Below are positions 49,468 through 58,718 of a stretch of DNA of 64,000 nucleotides, in pieces. The notes under the pieces are model-generated. The model did not search any database, was not told where the DNA came from, and saw only the letters and a program-made list of their open reading frames with translations. Origin of the DNA: Mycobacterium sp. 1274761.0. GTDB lineage: Bacteria > Actinomycetota > Actinomycetes > Mycobacteriales > Mycobacteriaceae. Where the stretch lies: assembly GCF_001668615.1 (NCBI RefSeq), contig NZ_LZMC01000092.1, positions 1 to 64,000 of the forward strand, in the 5' to 3' direction. The position numbers and the translations under genes were made by a program. Positions within the stretch are counted from its first letter, which is position 1, and each line of letters opens with the position of its first letter.

Positions 49468-50612
49468 GAGCGAGCCGTCGAAAGCACTTCCGTGAGCACC
49501 GTGCGGGCCAGCGCCATCTCGTCGTGCGACAGCGACGCCCGCGCCGTGAGCCGCAGGCGCGATGTGCCCGCGGGCACCGTGGGCGGACGGAAGCAGCCCA
49601 CGCGCACACCACGGTCGAGGCATGCGGTCGCGGCGGCGAGCGCCACCTCTGGCGCACCGAGGACGACGGACACCACCGCCGAGTCCGGCCGGTCGGGAAC
49701 GTCGCACACTTCAGCCAGCTCAGCGGCATACCGCAGCACGTCGGCCGCCCGCCACGGCTCGGCGACCAGCACCCGGAGCGCGGCCCACGCTGCACCGACG
49801 GCCGCGGGCGCCAGGCCGGTGTCGAAGATGAACGGCCGCGCCGCATCGATGAGGTGATCGCGCACGGAGACGGGTCCGAGGACGGCGCCGCCCTGACTGC
49901 CCAGTGCCTTAGACATCGTCACGGTCATCACGATGTCCGGCGCACCGGCCAGCCCGACTTCCTCGAGCAGACCCCGCCCGCCGGTGCCCCGCACCCCAAG
50001 CCCGTGGGCCTCGTCGACGATCAGCAGCGCGCCGTGGCGCCGGCAGACGTCGTGAAGCTGTCGCAGCGGCGCGAGGTCACCGTCGGCGCTGAAAACCGAA
50101 TCGGTGATCACCACCGCGCGGTGCTCGTCGCGCGACGCCAGCGCCCGCTCGACCGCGGCCACGTCGCCGTGGGGAGTCACCGCCACTCGTGCGCGCGACA
50201 GCCGACAGGCATCGACCAGCGACGCATGGGTGAGCGCGTCCGACACGAGCAGAGAGCCCGGTCCAGAGAGCGCGACCACCGCACCGAGGTTGGCGGTATA
50301 ACCCGACGAGAACACCAGCGCAGACTCAACGCCGACGAAATCGGCGAGCGCGGCCTCGAAGCCTTCGTGCAATTCGGTATTTCCGGTGACGAGCCGGGAA
50401 CCCGACGACCCTGCTCCCCACGTCCGCAGCGCGGCGACGCCGCCGTCGATCACCTCGGGATGCTGCGACAGGCCCAGGTAGTCGTTGGAGGCGAGGTCGA
50501 GTTCGGCGCCGACCGGTGGCCGGGCACGCAGCGATCGGCGCAGGCCGGCCGCGCGTCGTTGCCGCTCGACGTCGTCAAGCCAGGCCAGCGGAGACAGGCC
50601 TACGCGCGTCAC
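49464..50612 (-). CDS. bioF: 8-amino-7-oxononanoate synthase
   Basis: A 382-residue PLP enzyme that joins pimeloyl thioester with alanine. The PLP Lys is in TMSKALGSQGGAV, and LASNDYLGLSQHP and IVDEAHGLGVRG are conserved. GTG at 50612 follows GGGGAG. The 59-nt gap to bioA holds a full BioQ-type palindrome and two repeat units, so bioF probably has its own regulated promoter besides read-through from bioA. Confidence 0.94.
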   Translation of the reverse strand: MTRVGLSPLAWLDDVERQRRAAGLRRSLRARPPVGAELDLASNDYLGLSQHPEVIDGGVAALRTWGAGSSGSRLVTGNTELHEGFEAALADFVGVESALVFSSGYTANLGAVVALSGPGSLLVSDALTHASLVDACRLSRARVAVTPHGDVAAVERALASRDEHRAVVITDSVFSADGDLAPLRQLHDVCRRHGALLIVDEAHGLGVRGTGGRGLLEEVGLAGAPDIVMTVTMSKALGSQGGAVLGPVSVRDHLIDAARPFIFDTGLAPAAVGAAWAALRVLVAEPWRAADVLRYAAELAEVCDVPDRPDSAVVSVVLGAPEVALAAATACLDRGVRVGCFRPPTVPAGTSRLRLTARASLSHDEMALARTVLTEVLSTARS

Positions 50613-50624
50613 GATGCTCCCCAA

Positions 50625-50668
50625 GGTGCCGACAGTTGAACACGTCAGCGGTGCCGACAGTTGAACAC
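50625..50668 (-). repeat. Two tandem half-site units in the bioF leader
   Basis: GGTGCCGACAGTTGAACAC occurs at 50625 and 50650, period 25. On the bioF transcript each reads GTGTTCAACTGTCGGCACC. The GTTCAA and CGGCACC blocks are the same as in the bioB array, but the hairpin half GCCGGGG is missing. Confidence 0.88.
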
Positions 50669-50674
50669 CGTTCA
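50662..50674. promoter_or_regulatory. BioQ-type operator at bioF
   Basis: TGAAC-ACC-GTTCA has perfect 5-bp arms and overlaps the bioA stop codon (50672-50674). On the minus strand a TAACCT box (50680-50675) abuts it, the same arrangement as for bioB: TAACCTGAACG at both loci. Confidence 0.72.
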
Positions 50675-51967
50675 GGTTAGTGCACGGGCCACGGCCACCA
50701 TCGCGGAGGTGATTTCCCCGATCTCCTGCGGCGTGCAAATGTAAGGCGGCATCGCATACACCAGGTTGCGGAACGGCCTTAGCCAGATGCCGTGCTCCAT
50801 CGCCGCCGCGGTCGCGACCGGTACGTCCACAGGCTGCGCCATCTCGACGACGCCGATGGCGCCCAGCACCCGCACGTCTGCCACCTCGGCCAGCGACCGG
50901 GCCGGTTCGAGGCCCTGGCGCAGACCCGCCTCGATCCCCAGAACCGCTGCCCGCCAGTCCTGTCCGAGCAGGAGATCGACCGAGGCGACGGCGACCGCGC
51001 ACGCCAGCGCGTTTGCCATGAACGTCGGGCCATGCATCAATGCACCCGGCTCGTGGTTGCTGATCGTGTGCGCGATGTGCGTCGTGCACAGCGTCGCGGC
51101 CAGCGTGATGTAACCGCCGGTGAGCGCTTTGCCGACGCACATGATGTCGGGACTGACGCCGGCATGCTCGGCGGCGAACAGCGCGCCCGTCCGGCCGAAA
51201 CCCGTGGCGATCTCGTCGAAGATCAGCAGCACATCGTGGCGCGTGCAGATATCGCGCAGATCAGCCAGATACCGCGGGTCGTGGAACCGCATCCCGCCGG
51301 CGCCCTGCACGACGGGCTCGACGACGACCGCGGCGAGTTCGTCGGCGTGTTCGGCCAGTTGCGCCTCGAAGGCGGCGGTGTAGCCGGGGTCGTAATCGGT
51401 CGGCACCTGCGGGGCGAACACCTGACGCGCCAGGATGTCGGTCCACAGCGTGTGCATGCCGCCGTCGGGGTCGCAAACACTCATCGGGGTGAACGTGTCG
51501 CCGTGGTAGCCGCCGCGCCACGTCATCAGCCGGTGTTTGTTCGGTCGGCCGAGGCTGCGCCAGTACTGCAGCGCCATCTTCACTGCGACCTCCACCGAGA
51601 CCGAGCCAGAGTCGCTGAAGAACACGGTGTCCAACCCGTCGGGCGTGATGTCCACCAGCAGCTGCGCCAGGCGGGCCGCCGGCTCGTGGGTGAGCCCCCC
51701 GAACATCACATGGTTCATTCGCGCCAACTGAGAGGCGATGGCGTAGTCCAGGGACGGGTGCCCGTGGCCGTGGATCGCGGTCCACCACGAGCTCATCGCG
51801 TCGAGCACCTCGACGCGCTCGCCGTCGGCGCCGAGCAACGTCAGCCGCGCTCCGCTGGCCCCCACCGCGATGACGGACGGCATCGCCTCCGCCCCGATCG
51901 TGCTGTACGGGTGCCAGATGTGGGCGGCGTCGATCGCGCTGATCTCAGCGGGCGTCAACGCGGGCAT
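50672..51967 (-). CDS. bioA: Adenosylmethionine-8-amino-7-oxononanoate aminotransferase
   Basis: A 431-residue PLP transaminase of biotin synthesis. The PLP Lys is in IMCVGKALTGGYITLAAT; IWHPYSTIG, TWRGGYHGDTF and IFDEIATGFGR are conserved. The ATG at 51967 has a possible -10 box TAGGCT 8 nt upstream and almost no leader. No BioQ palindrome is seen upstream of it, so control by BioQ seems to enter only after bioA. Confidence 0.95.
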   Translation of the reverse strand: MPALTPAEISAIDAAHIWHPYSTIGAEAMPSVIAVGASGARLTLLGADGERVEVLDAMSSWWTAIHGHGHPSLDYAIASQLARMNHVMFGGLTHEPAARLAQLLVDITPDGLDTVFFSDSGSVSVEVAVKMALQYWRSLGRPNKHRLMTWRGGYHGDTFTPMSVCDPDGGMHTLWTDILARQVFAPQVPTDYDPGYTAAFEAQLAEHADELAAVVVEPVVQGAGGMRFHDPRYLADLRDICTRHDVLLIFDEIATGFGRTGALFAAEHAGVSPDIMCVGKALTGGYITLAATLCTTHIAHTISNHEPGALMHGPTFMANALACAVAVASVDLLLGQDWRAAVLGIEAGLRQGLEPARSLAEVADVRVLGAIGVVEMAQPVDVPVATAAAMEHGIWLRPFRNLVYAMPPYICTPQEIGEITSAMVAVARALT

Positions 51968-52075
51968 GGCAAACGAGCCTAACGCGTCTGCCGCAAACGG
52001 CCCTTTGCTGTTGCAAGTGAGCGCGACTGCGCGACGTGAGCCGCACAGCCAATTTCGGTAGATTGACCCGCGACC

Positions 52076-54238
52076 ATGATGACCCTCGCCCCTCCCCGGC
52101 CAGCGGTGGTCCGCACGCGTGGGCCCGGTACCGGCCCGTCCGCGGCCGACCGCAGATCCGGTTTCTACCGCCACGATCTCGACGGTCTTCGCGGCATCGC
52201 CATCGGCCTTGTGGCGGTGTTTCACGTCTGGTTCGGCCGTGTCTCGGGTGGTGTGGACGTCTTCCTAGCGCTGTCCGGGTTCTTCTTCGGTGGACGCCTC
52301 CTGCGCGCGGCGTTGATTCCGGGCGCGTCGCTGTCTCCGGTGCCCGAGGTGAAAAGGCTCGTACGCCGACTGCTGCCGGCGCTGGTTGTGGTGCTTGCCG
52401 CAGCGGGTGTGCTGACCATCCTGGTGCAACCCGAAACGCGCTGGGAGACGTTTGCCGATCAGAGCCTGGCGAGCCTCGGCTACTACCAGAACTGGGAACT
52501 GGCCAACACTGTTGCGGACTACCTGCGGGCAGGTGAATCGGTCAGCCCGCTGCAACACATCTGGTCCATGTCGGTCCAGGGCCAGTTCTACATCGCGCTT
52601 CTGGCGTTGATCTTCCTGTTCGCGCTGGCGCTCCGCCGCCTTCTCGGCAGGTACATGCGGGTGTCTCTGGTGGTGCTGCTGAGCGCATTGACGCTCGCGT
52701 CGTTCGTCTACGCGATATCTGCCCATCAGGCCGATCAGGCGACCGCTTACTACTCGACTTTCGCCCGCGGATGGGAGCTGCTTCTGGGGGCGCTGGTCGG
52801 CGCGCTCGTCGGCTACATCCGCTGGCCGATGTGGTTGCGGAGGGCGGTGGCTCTCGTCGCGCTCGCGGCGATCTTGTCGTGCGGCGCACTGATCGACGGC
52901 GTCAAGGAGTTCCCCGGGCCGTGGACGCTGGTCCCGGTCGGCGCCACCATGTTGTTCATCCTCACCGGCGCCAACAGGCACGTCGACCCGCACACGGGCG
53001 GCAAGCTCCCCTTCCCGAACCGGCTGCTGGCGGCCAAGCCGTTCGTATGGCTGGGGTCGATTGCCTATTCGCTGTATCTGTGGCACTGGCCGCTGCTGAT
53101 CTTCTGGCTCGTCTACGCCGATCGGCAACACGTCAGTTTCGGAGACGGCGCAGGCGTGCTGCTGGTATCGGTGCTGCTGGCCTACCTGACCACCAAGTAT
53201 GTGGAGAACCCGCTGCGCTACCGGTCTGATGCCAGTCGGTCTGTGAAGGCCCCGCTGCGTGCCCGACTGCGCCGGCCCACGCTGGTGTTGGGCTCGGTGG
53301 TTGCCGCGCTCGGTGTCGCCCTGACCGTGACGTCGTTCAGCTGGCGCGAACACGTTTTCGTCCAGCGAGCCAACGCCTCGGAACTCGTCGGGCTTGACCC
53401 GCACGACTACCCCGGCGCCCACGTGCTCCTCGACAATGCCTCGGTCCCCGACGCGCCGATGCGGCCCACCGTGCTGGAAGCCAAGAAAGACCTGCCAGAG
53501 ACCACCGAGGACGGTTGCATCAGCGACTTCGACACCGTCGAAGTCATCAGTTGCGCCTACGGCGACCAGGCCGCGACCCGCACGATCGCGTTGGCGGGCG
53601 GATCACACGCCGAGCACTGGATCACCGCGCTCGATCTGCTCGGCAAGCTGCACCACTTCAAGGTCACCACGTACCTGAAGATGGGCTGCCCGCTGACCAC
53701 CGAGCAGGTGCCGCTGGTGATGGGCGACAACCGGCCCTATCCCAGGTGCCACACGTGGAACGAGGCGGTGATGGCGAGGATTGTCGCCGACCGGCCGGAC
53801 TACGTGTTCACCACGTCCACCCGGCCGTGGAACATCCGGTCGGGCGACGTCATGCCGGGCACCTATGTCGGGATTTGGCAAGCCTTGTCGGACAACAACA
53901 TTCCGATCCTGGCGATGCGCGACACGCCGTGGTTGGTGCGCGGGGGCAAGCCGTTCTTCGCAGCCGACTGCCTGGCCCGAGGCGGCAACGGCATCTCGTG
54001 CGGCATCAGGCGTTCGGACGTGTTGGCGAAGACGAACCCGACGCTGTCGTGGGTGAACCAGTTCCCGTTGCTCAAACCGCTGGACATGAGCGATGCCGTC
54101 TGCCGGAAGGATGTATGCCGCGCCGTCGAGGGAAACGTCCTGCTGTATCACGACTCTCACCACATCTCGAAGACGTACATGCGCACCATGGCCGACGAAC
54201 TCGGCCGTCAGATCGGCGTCGCTACCCACTGGTGGTGA
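52076..54238 (+). CDS. OafA-type acyltransferase with C-terminal SGNH domain
   Basis: A 720-residue membrane protein equivalent to Rv1565c. The first 400 residues form an acyltransferase-3 domain of about ten helices, with the catalytic His in GLVAVFHVWFGRVSGGVDVF. Helix 11 (LVLGSVVAALGVALTVTSF) leads to an extracytoplasmic SGNH-like domain: block I ALAGGSHAEHW, Ser embedded in GGSH, and DSHH near the C-terminus in LLYHDSHHISKTYM. Such enzymes O-acetylate or acylate cell-wall or surface glycans. The acceptor is unknown; nearness to trehalose genes is suggestive only. A short 4-5 nt leader after TAGATT (52059-52064) is likely. Confidence 0.88.
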   Translation: MMTLAPPRPAVVRTRGPGTGPSAADRRSGFYRHDLDGLRGIAIGLVAVFHVWFGRVSGGVDVFLALSGFFFGGRLLRAALIPGASLSPVPEVKRLVRRLLPALVVVLAAAGVLTILVQPETRWETFADQSLASLGYYQNWELANTVADYLRAGESVSPLQHIWSMSVQGQFYIALLALIFLFALALRRLLGRYMRVSLVVLLSALTLASFVYAISAHQADQATAYYSTFARGWELLLGALVGALVGYIRWPMWLRRAVALVALAAILSCGALIDGVKEFPGPWTLVPVGATMLFILTGANRHVDPHTGGKLPFPNRLLAAKPFVWLGSIAYSLYLWHWPLLIFWLVYADRQHVSFGDGAGVLLVSVLLAYLTTKYVENPLRYRSDASRSVKAPLRARLRRPTLVLGSVVAALGVALTVTSFSWREHVFVQRANASELVGLDPHDYPGAHVLLDNASVPDAPMRPTVLEAKKDLPETTEDGCISDFDTVEVISCAYGDQAATRTIALAGGSHAEHWITALDLLGKLHHFKVTTYLKMGCPLTTEQVPLVMGDNRPYPRCHTWNEAVMARIVADRPDYVFTTSTRPWNIRSGDVMPGTYVGIWQALSDNNIPILAMRDTPWLVRGGKPFFAADCLARGGNGISCGIRRSDVLAKTNPTLSWVNQFPLLKPLDMSDAVCRKDVCRAVEGNVLLYHDSHHISKTYMRTMADELGRQIGVATHWW

Positions 54239-54266
54239 CTACCGCGCGTCGGATCCTGGGCGCCGA

Positions 54267-54272
54267 TAAAGT
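54267..54272 (+). promoter_or_regulatory. -10 box of a probable leaderless promoter for treX
   Basis: TAAAGT fits TANNNT and ends 6 nt before the ATG at 54279. No ribosome site lies between. It would drive treXYZ. Confidence 0.5.
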
Positions 54273-54278
54273 CGAAAG

Positions 54279-56417
54279 ATGTCCTCGATGACGGTGTGGC
54301 CCGGAACCCCGTATCCGCTCGGCGCCACCTATGACGGAGCGGGCACCAACTTCTCGCTGTTCTCCGAAGTTGCCGACAAGGTGGAGCTGTGCCTGATCGC
54401 CAAGGACGGCAGCGAGGAGCGCATCAACCTCGACGAGGTCGACGGCTACGTCTGGCACGCCTACCTTCCGACGGTCACGCCCGGGCAGCGCTACGGCTTC
54501 CGCGTGCACGGCCCGTGGGATCCGGCGGCGGGGCACCGGTGCGATGCGAGCAAGCTGCTGCTGGATCCCTACGGCAAGTCGTTTCACGGTGACTTCGACT
54601 TCACCCAGGCGCTGTTCTCCTACGACCTCGAGGCAGCGAAAATGGACCCGGCCGCCACCGGGGTTCCGCCAGGTCTCGATTCGCTTGGCCACACCATGAC
54701 CAGTGTCGTGATCAACCCGTACTTCGACTGGGCGTCGGATCGCGCGCCCCGCACGCCGTATCACGAGACGGTGATCTACGAGGCCCACGTCAAGGGCCTT
54801 ACCCAGGCGCACCCGGCGATCTCCGAGGAGCAGCGCGGCACTTACGCTGGGCTGGCGCATCCGGCCATCATCGAGCACCTCAAGTCGCTCAACGTCACCG
54901 CGATCGAGCTGATGCCGGTGCACCAGTTCATGCACGACCACCGGCTGCTCGACCTCGGGTTGCGAAATTACTGGGGCTACAACACTTTTGGGTTCTTCGC
55001 CCCGCACCATCAGTACGCCTTCAGCCGACATGCCGGTGGGGCGGTCGCCGAGTTCAAGACCATGGTGCGCACGTTCCATGAGGCGGGCATCGAGGTGATC
55101 CTCGACGTGGTCTACAACCACACCGCCGAAGGCAACCATTTGGGGCCGACAATCAACTTCCGCGGTATCGACAACGCCGCGTATTACCGCCTGCTCGACG
55201 GTGACTTGAGGTTGTACAAGGACTTCACCGGAACCGGCAACAGCCTCAACGCCCGCCACCCGCACACGCTGCAGCTGATCATGGACTCACTGCGCTACTG
55301 GGTGCTCGAAATGCACGTCGACGGGTTCCGCTTCGACCTGGCCGCCACGCTGGCCCGCGAGTTCTACGACGTCGATCGGCTGAGCGCCTTCTTCGACCTC
55401 GTTCAGCAGGATCCCGTCGTCAGCCAGGTGAAGCTGATCGCCGAGCCGTGGGACATCGGCGAAGGCGGATACCAGGTGGGCAACTTCCCAGGTTTGTGGA
55501 CCGAGTGGAATGGGAAGTATCGCGACACTGTGCGCGATTACTGGCGGGGAGAGCCCGCGACCCTCGGCGAATTCGCCTCGCGGCTGACCGGTTCGTCGGA
55601 CCTCTATGAAGCCACCGGACGGCGCCCCAGCGCGAGCATCAACTTCGTCACCTGCCACGACGGGTTCACGCTGAACGACTTGGTGTCCTACAACCAGAAA
55701 CACAACGAGGCCAACGGCGAAGACAACCGCGACGGTGAGAGCCACAACCGGTCGTGGAACTGCGGGGTCGAAGGGCCGACGGACGATCCGGACATCCTTG
55801 CGCTGCGCGCCAAGCAAATGCGCAACATCATGGGCACGCTGATGCTGTCGCAGGGCACGCCGATGCTGTCGCATGGCGACGAGATCGGGCGCACCCAGAA
55901 GGGCAACAACAACGTCTACTGCCAGGACTCCGAGCTGAGCTGGATGGACTGGTCACTGTGCGAAACCAACGCCGACCAGTTGGCGTTCACGCGCAAGGTG
56001 ACTGCGCTGCGCAAACGCCACCCGGTATTCCGTCGTCGACGGTTCTTTGAGGGAAAGCCGATCCGCAGCGGCGACCAGGTTCGCGACATCGCCTGGCTGA
56101 CGCCGGCGGGCGCCGAGATGACGCCAGAGGACTGGGGGTCCGGCCTCGACAAGTGCGTTGCGGTGTTCCTCAACGGCGATGCCATCCCGGCGCCCAACGA
56201 ACGCGGGGAGCGCGTGGTCGACGACTCGTTCCTGTTGTGTTTCAACGCCCACGATCAGGAGCAGGATTTTGTTGCGCCGCAAGGTGGTTACGCCATGGAA
56301 TGGACCGCCTACCTCGACACGGCCAACCCGCAGGGCGACACCGATTTCGTCGTGGCTGCGGGCGAGAAGATCTCTTTGCAACCGCGGTCGCTTCTCGTGC
56401 TACGTAAGACCGGCTGA
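54279..56417 (+). CDS. treX: Glycogen debranching enzyme
   Basis: A 712-residue GH13 isoamylase that removes alpha-1,6 branches so that TreY can act. An N-terminal CBM48 domain (PYPLGATYDGAGTNFSLFSE) precedes the barrel; catalytic residues are Asp in HVDGFRFDLA, Glu in LIAEPWDIG and Asp in TCHDGFTLND. It is complete. An internal ATG three codons on is possible. treY starts 3 nt after the stop, forming a treXYZ operon. Confidence 0.95.
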   Translation: MSSMTVWPGTPYPLGATYDGAGTNFSLFSEVADKVELCLIAKDGSEERINLDEVDGYVWHAYLPTVTPGQRYGFRVHGPWDPAAGHRCDASKLLLDPYGKSFHGDFDFTQALFSYDLEAAKMDPAATGVPPGLDSLGHTMTSVVINPYFDWASDRAPRTPYHETVIYEAHVKGLTQAHPAISEEQRGTYAGLAHPAIIEHLKSLNVTAIELMPVHQFMHDHRLLDLGLRNYWGYNTFGFFAPHHQYAFSRHAGGAVAEFKTMVRTFHEAGIEVILDVVYNHTAEGNHLGPTINFRGIDNAAYYRLLDGDLRLYKDFTGTGNSLNARHPHTLQLIMDSLRYWVLEMHVDGFRFDLAATLAREFYDVDRLSAFFDLVQQDPVVSQVKLIAEPWDIGEGGYQVGNFPGLWTEWNGKYRDTVRDYWRGEPATLGEFASRLTGSSDLYEATGRRPSASINFVTCHDGFTLNDLVSYNQKHNEANGEDNRDGESHNRSWNCGVEGPTDDPDILALRAKQMRNIMGTLMLSQGTPMLSHGDEIGRTQKGNNNVYCQDSELSWMDWSLCETNADQLAFTRKVTALRKRHPVFRRRRFFEGKPIRSGDQVRDIAWLTPAGAEMTPEDWGSGLDKCVAVFLNGDAIPAPNERGERVVDDSFLLCFNAHDQEQDFVAPQGGYAMEWTAYLDTANPQGDTDFVVAAGEKISLQPRSLLVLRKTG

Positions 56418-56420
56418 CGC

Positions 56421-58718
56421 ATGACATCTCGCGTGCTGTCGACGTATCGGCTCCAGATGCGCGGCGCTGCCAGTGGACATGCGTTCACGTTCGCCGACGC
56501 CGAGGAACTTCTGCCCTACCTCGTCGAACTGGGCATCTCGCATCTGTATTTGTCACCGATCCTGACGGCGGTGGTCGGCTCGGCCCACGGCTACGACGTC
56601 ACCGACCCCACGACCGTCTCGGCCGAGTTGGGCGGCGCAGACGGGCTGGCCCGGCTGTCGGCGGCGGCGCGATCGCACGGCCTCGGGCTGATCGTCGACA
56701 TCGTCCCCAACCACCTCGGTGTCGACCAGCCGGCACAGAACAACTGGTGGTGGGACGTCCTGAAGCACGGCCGGGACTCCGCATACGCCTCGTTTTTCGA
56801 TATCGACTGGGATCTGGCCGACGGCCGAATCGTGTTGCCGGTCTTGGGTTCCGACGATGATGTGGACGACCTCACGGTCGACGGGGACGTGCTGCGGCTC
56901 GGTGACCTCACCTACCCCATCGCGCCGGGCACCGGTTCCGGCACCGGGCCGCAGGTGCACGACCGCCAGCACTACCGCCTGATCGGCTGGCGCAACGGGG
57001 TGTGCGGCTACCGCCGGTTCTTCTCGATCACCTCGCTGGCCGGTCTGCGCCAAGAGGACCGCGCCGTCTTCGACGCCACCCACGTCGAGGTGAAACGCTG
57101 GTTCGACGAAGGGCTCGTCGACGGCGTCCGCATCGACCATCCGGACGGTTTGTCCGATCCGGCCGGCTACCTGACGTGGCTCGGGGAAATCACCGGGCCG
57201 CACGCGTGGATCGTTGTGGAGAAGATCCTCGCGGTCGACGAGCCGCTCGACCCCAGTCTGCCCGTAGCGGGCACCACGGGGTACGACGCGCTGCGCGAGG
57301 CCGGCGGCGTGTTCATCGATCCGGCGGGCGTGGGCCCGCTGACCGACCTCGTCGACTCGACCGGCTCCGATTACGGCGACATGCCGCGGCTGGCCCGCGA
57401 ACTCAAGGTCCGCGCGGTCACCGACACGCTGGGCAGCGAGCTGGCCCGGTTGTGCCGAACCATCAACGCCGCAACCGATTACACGCATCCGCAGCTGCCC
57501 GAAGCCGTGGCCGAACTGCTCAGCCACGTGGGTGTGTACCGCTCGGATTACCGGAGCCTGTCCGCCGTGCTTCCGACCGCGCTGGCCGAAACGGCCTCCG
57601 CTCGCCCTGAGCTGACCGAGCCGCTGGCGATCGTCGCGGCCGCGGTCGGACGTGACCGCGCCACGTCGGTGCGGCTGCAGCAGCTGTGCGGCGCAGCGAC
57701 GGCGAAGTCGATGGAAGACTGCCTCTTCTACCGTGATCCGCGGTTGGTGTCGCTCAACGAAGTCGGCGGTGAACCGCACCGCTTCGGGGTGACCATCGCC
57801 GAATTCCATCACCGCGCCGCGGTGCGTGCCGCCCTGTGGCCCCTCGCGATGACGGCGTTGAGCACCCACGACACCAAGCGCGGCGAGGATGTTCGTGCGC
57901 GGATCGGTGTGCTGTCCCAGGTGCCGTCGCTGTGGGCGGAGTTCGTCCGCGCCTGGGAACAGCGCAACCCCGCCCCCGACCCGGTCACCGGACTGTTCCT
58001 GTGGCAGAACATCTTCGGGGTGTGGCCAGTCGACGGTGTGGTCACCGACGAGCTGCGTGGGCGACTGCACGCGTACACCGAGAAGGCGATCCGCGAAGCG
58101 GCGGTACACACCACGTGGAACGACCCCGACGCCGATTTCGAGCCCAAGATCCACAGCTGGATCGACGAGCTGATCGACGGGCCGTTGGCCGTCGAGCTGA
58201 CAAAACTGCTGGGCCGCCTCGACGAGCACGCCCGCAGCGACGGCCTGGGCCAGAAGCTCATCCAGCTGACCGCACCCGGTGTGCCGGACGTGTATCAAGG
58301 CACCGAGCTCTGGGACGACAGCCTGGTGGATCCCGACAACCGCCGACCGGTCGACTTCGCCGCACGACGGGAAGCGCTGTCGGCGCAGCGCCACCCAAAG
58401 ATGCGCGTCGTCACCGCCGCCCTGCGGTTGCGCCGCGAGAAGCCCAATGTGTTCGCCGACGGCAACTACACACCGGTCCTGGCCGAGGGATCCGCCGCCG
58501 GCCACGTCGTCGCGTTCGTCCGCGGCGCCGATGTGCTGACTGCGGCCACGCGCCATTCGGTGCTGCTGGCGGAAAGCGGCTGGGGCGATACCGTTTTGCG
58601 CCTGCCGGAAGGGACGTGGAAGAGCCGTCTCGGGCCAGGACAGTTCAGCGGCGCGGTCTCTCCCGGCGAGCTGTTCAGCGACCTGCCGGTGGCACTATTG
58701 GAGCGCGTCGGTGACTGA
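56421..58718 (+). CDS. treY: Maltooligosyltrehalose synthase
   Basis: A 765-residue GH13 enzyme that turns the reducing-end glucose of maltodextrin into a trehalosyl unit. Typical regions are STYRLQMR, SHLYLSPIL, IVDIVPNHLGVD, DGVRIDHPDGL (nucleophile Asp), and VVEKILAVDE (acid Glu). The 3' end overlaps treZ by 8 nt. Confidence 0.95.
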   Translation: MTSRVLSTYRLQMRGAASGHAFTFADAEELLPYLVELGISHLYLSPILTAVVGSAHGYDVTDPTTVSAELGGADGLARLSAAARSHGLGLIVDIVPNHLGVDQPAQNNWWWDVLKHGRDSAYASFFDIDWDLADGRIVLPVLGSDDDVDDLTVDGDVLRLGDLTYPIAPGTGSGTGPQVHDRQHYRLIGWRNGVCGYRRFFSITSLAGLRQEDRAVFDATHVEVKRWFDEGLVDGVRIDHPDGLSDPAGYLTWLGEITGPHAWIVVEKILAVDEPLDPSLPVAGTTGYDALREAGGVFIDPAGVGPLTDLVDSTGSDYGDMPRLARELKVRAVTDTLGSELARLCRTINAATDYTHPQLPEAVAELLSHVGVYRSDYRSLSAVLPTALAETASARPELTEPLAIVAAAVGRDRATSVRLQQLCGAATAKSMEDCLFYRDPRLVSLNEVGGEPHRFGVTIAEFHHRAAVRAALWPLAMTALSTHDTKRGEDVRARIGVLSQVPSLWAEFVRAWEQRNPAPDPVTGLFLWQNIFGVWPVDGVVTDELRGRLHAYTEKAIREAAVHTTWNDPDADFEPKIHSWIDELIDGPLAVELTKLLGRLDEHARSDGLGQKLIQLTAPGVPDVYQGTELWDDSLVDPDNRRPVDFAARREALSAQRHPKMRVVTAALRLRREKPNVFADGNYTPVLAEGSAAGHVVAFVRGADVLTAATRHSVLLAESGWGDTVLRLPEGTWKSRLGPGQFSGAVSPGELFSDLPVALLERVGD

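Noticed and set aside
56553..58556. Minus-strand 667-codon open frame opposite treY
   Set aside because: It is the mirror of treY codons; Arg/Val/Gly-rich with no domain pattern or ribosome site.
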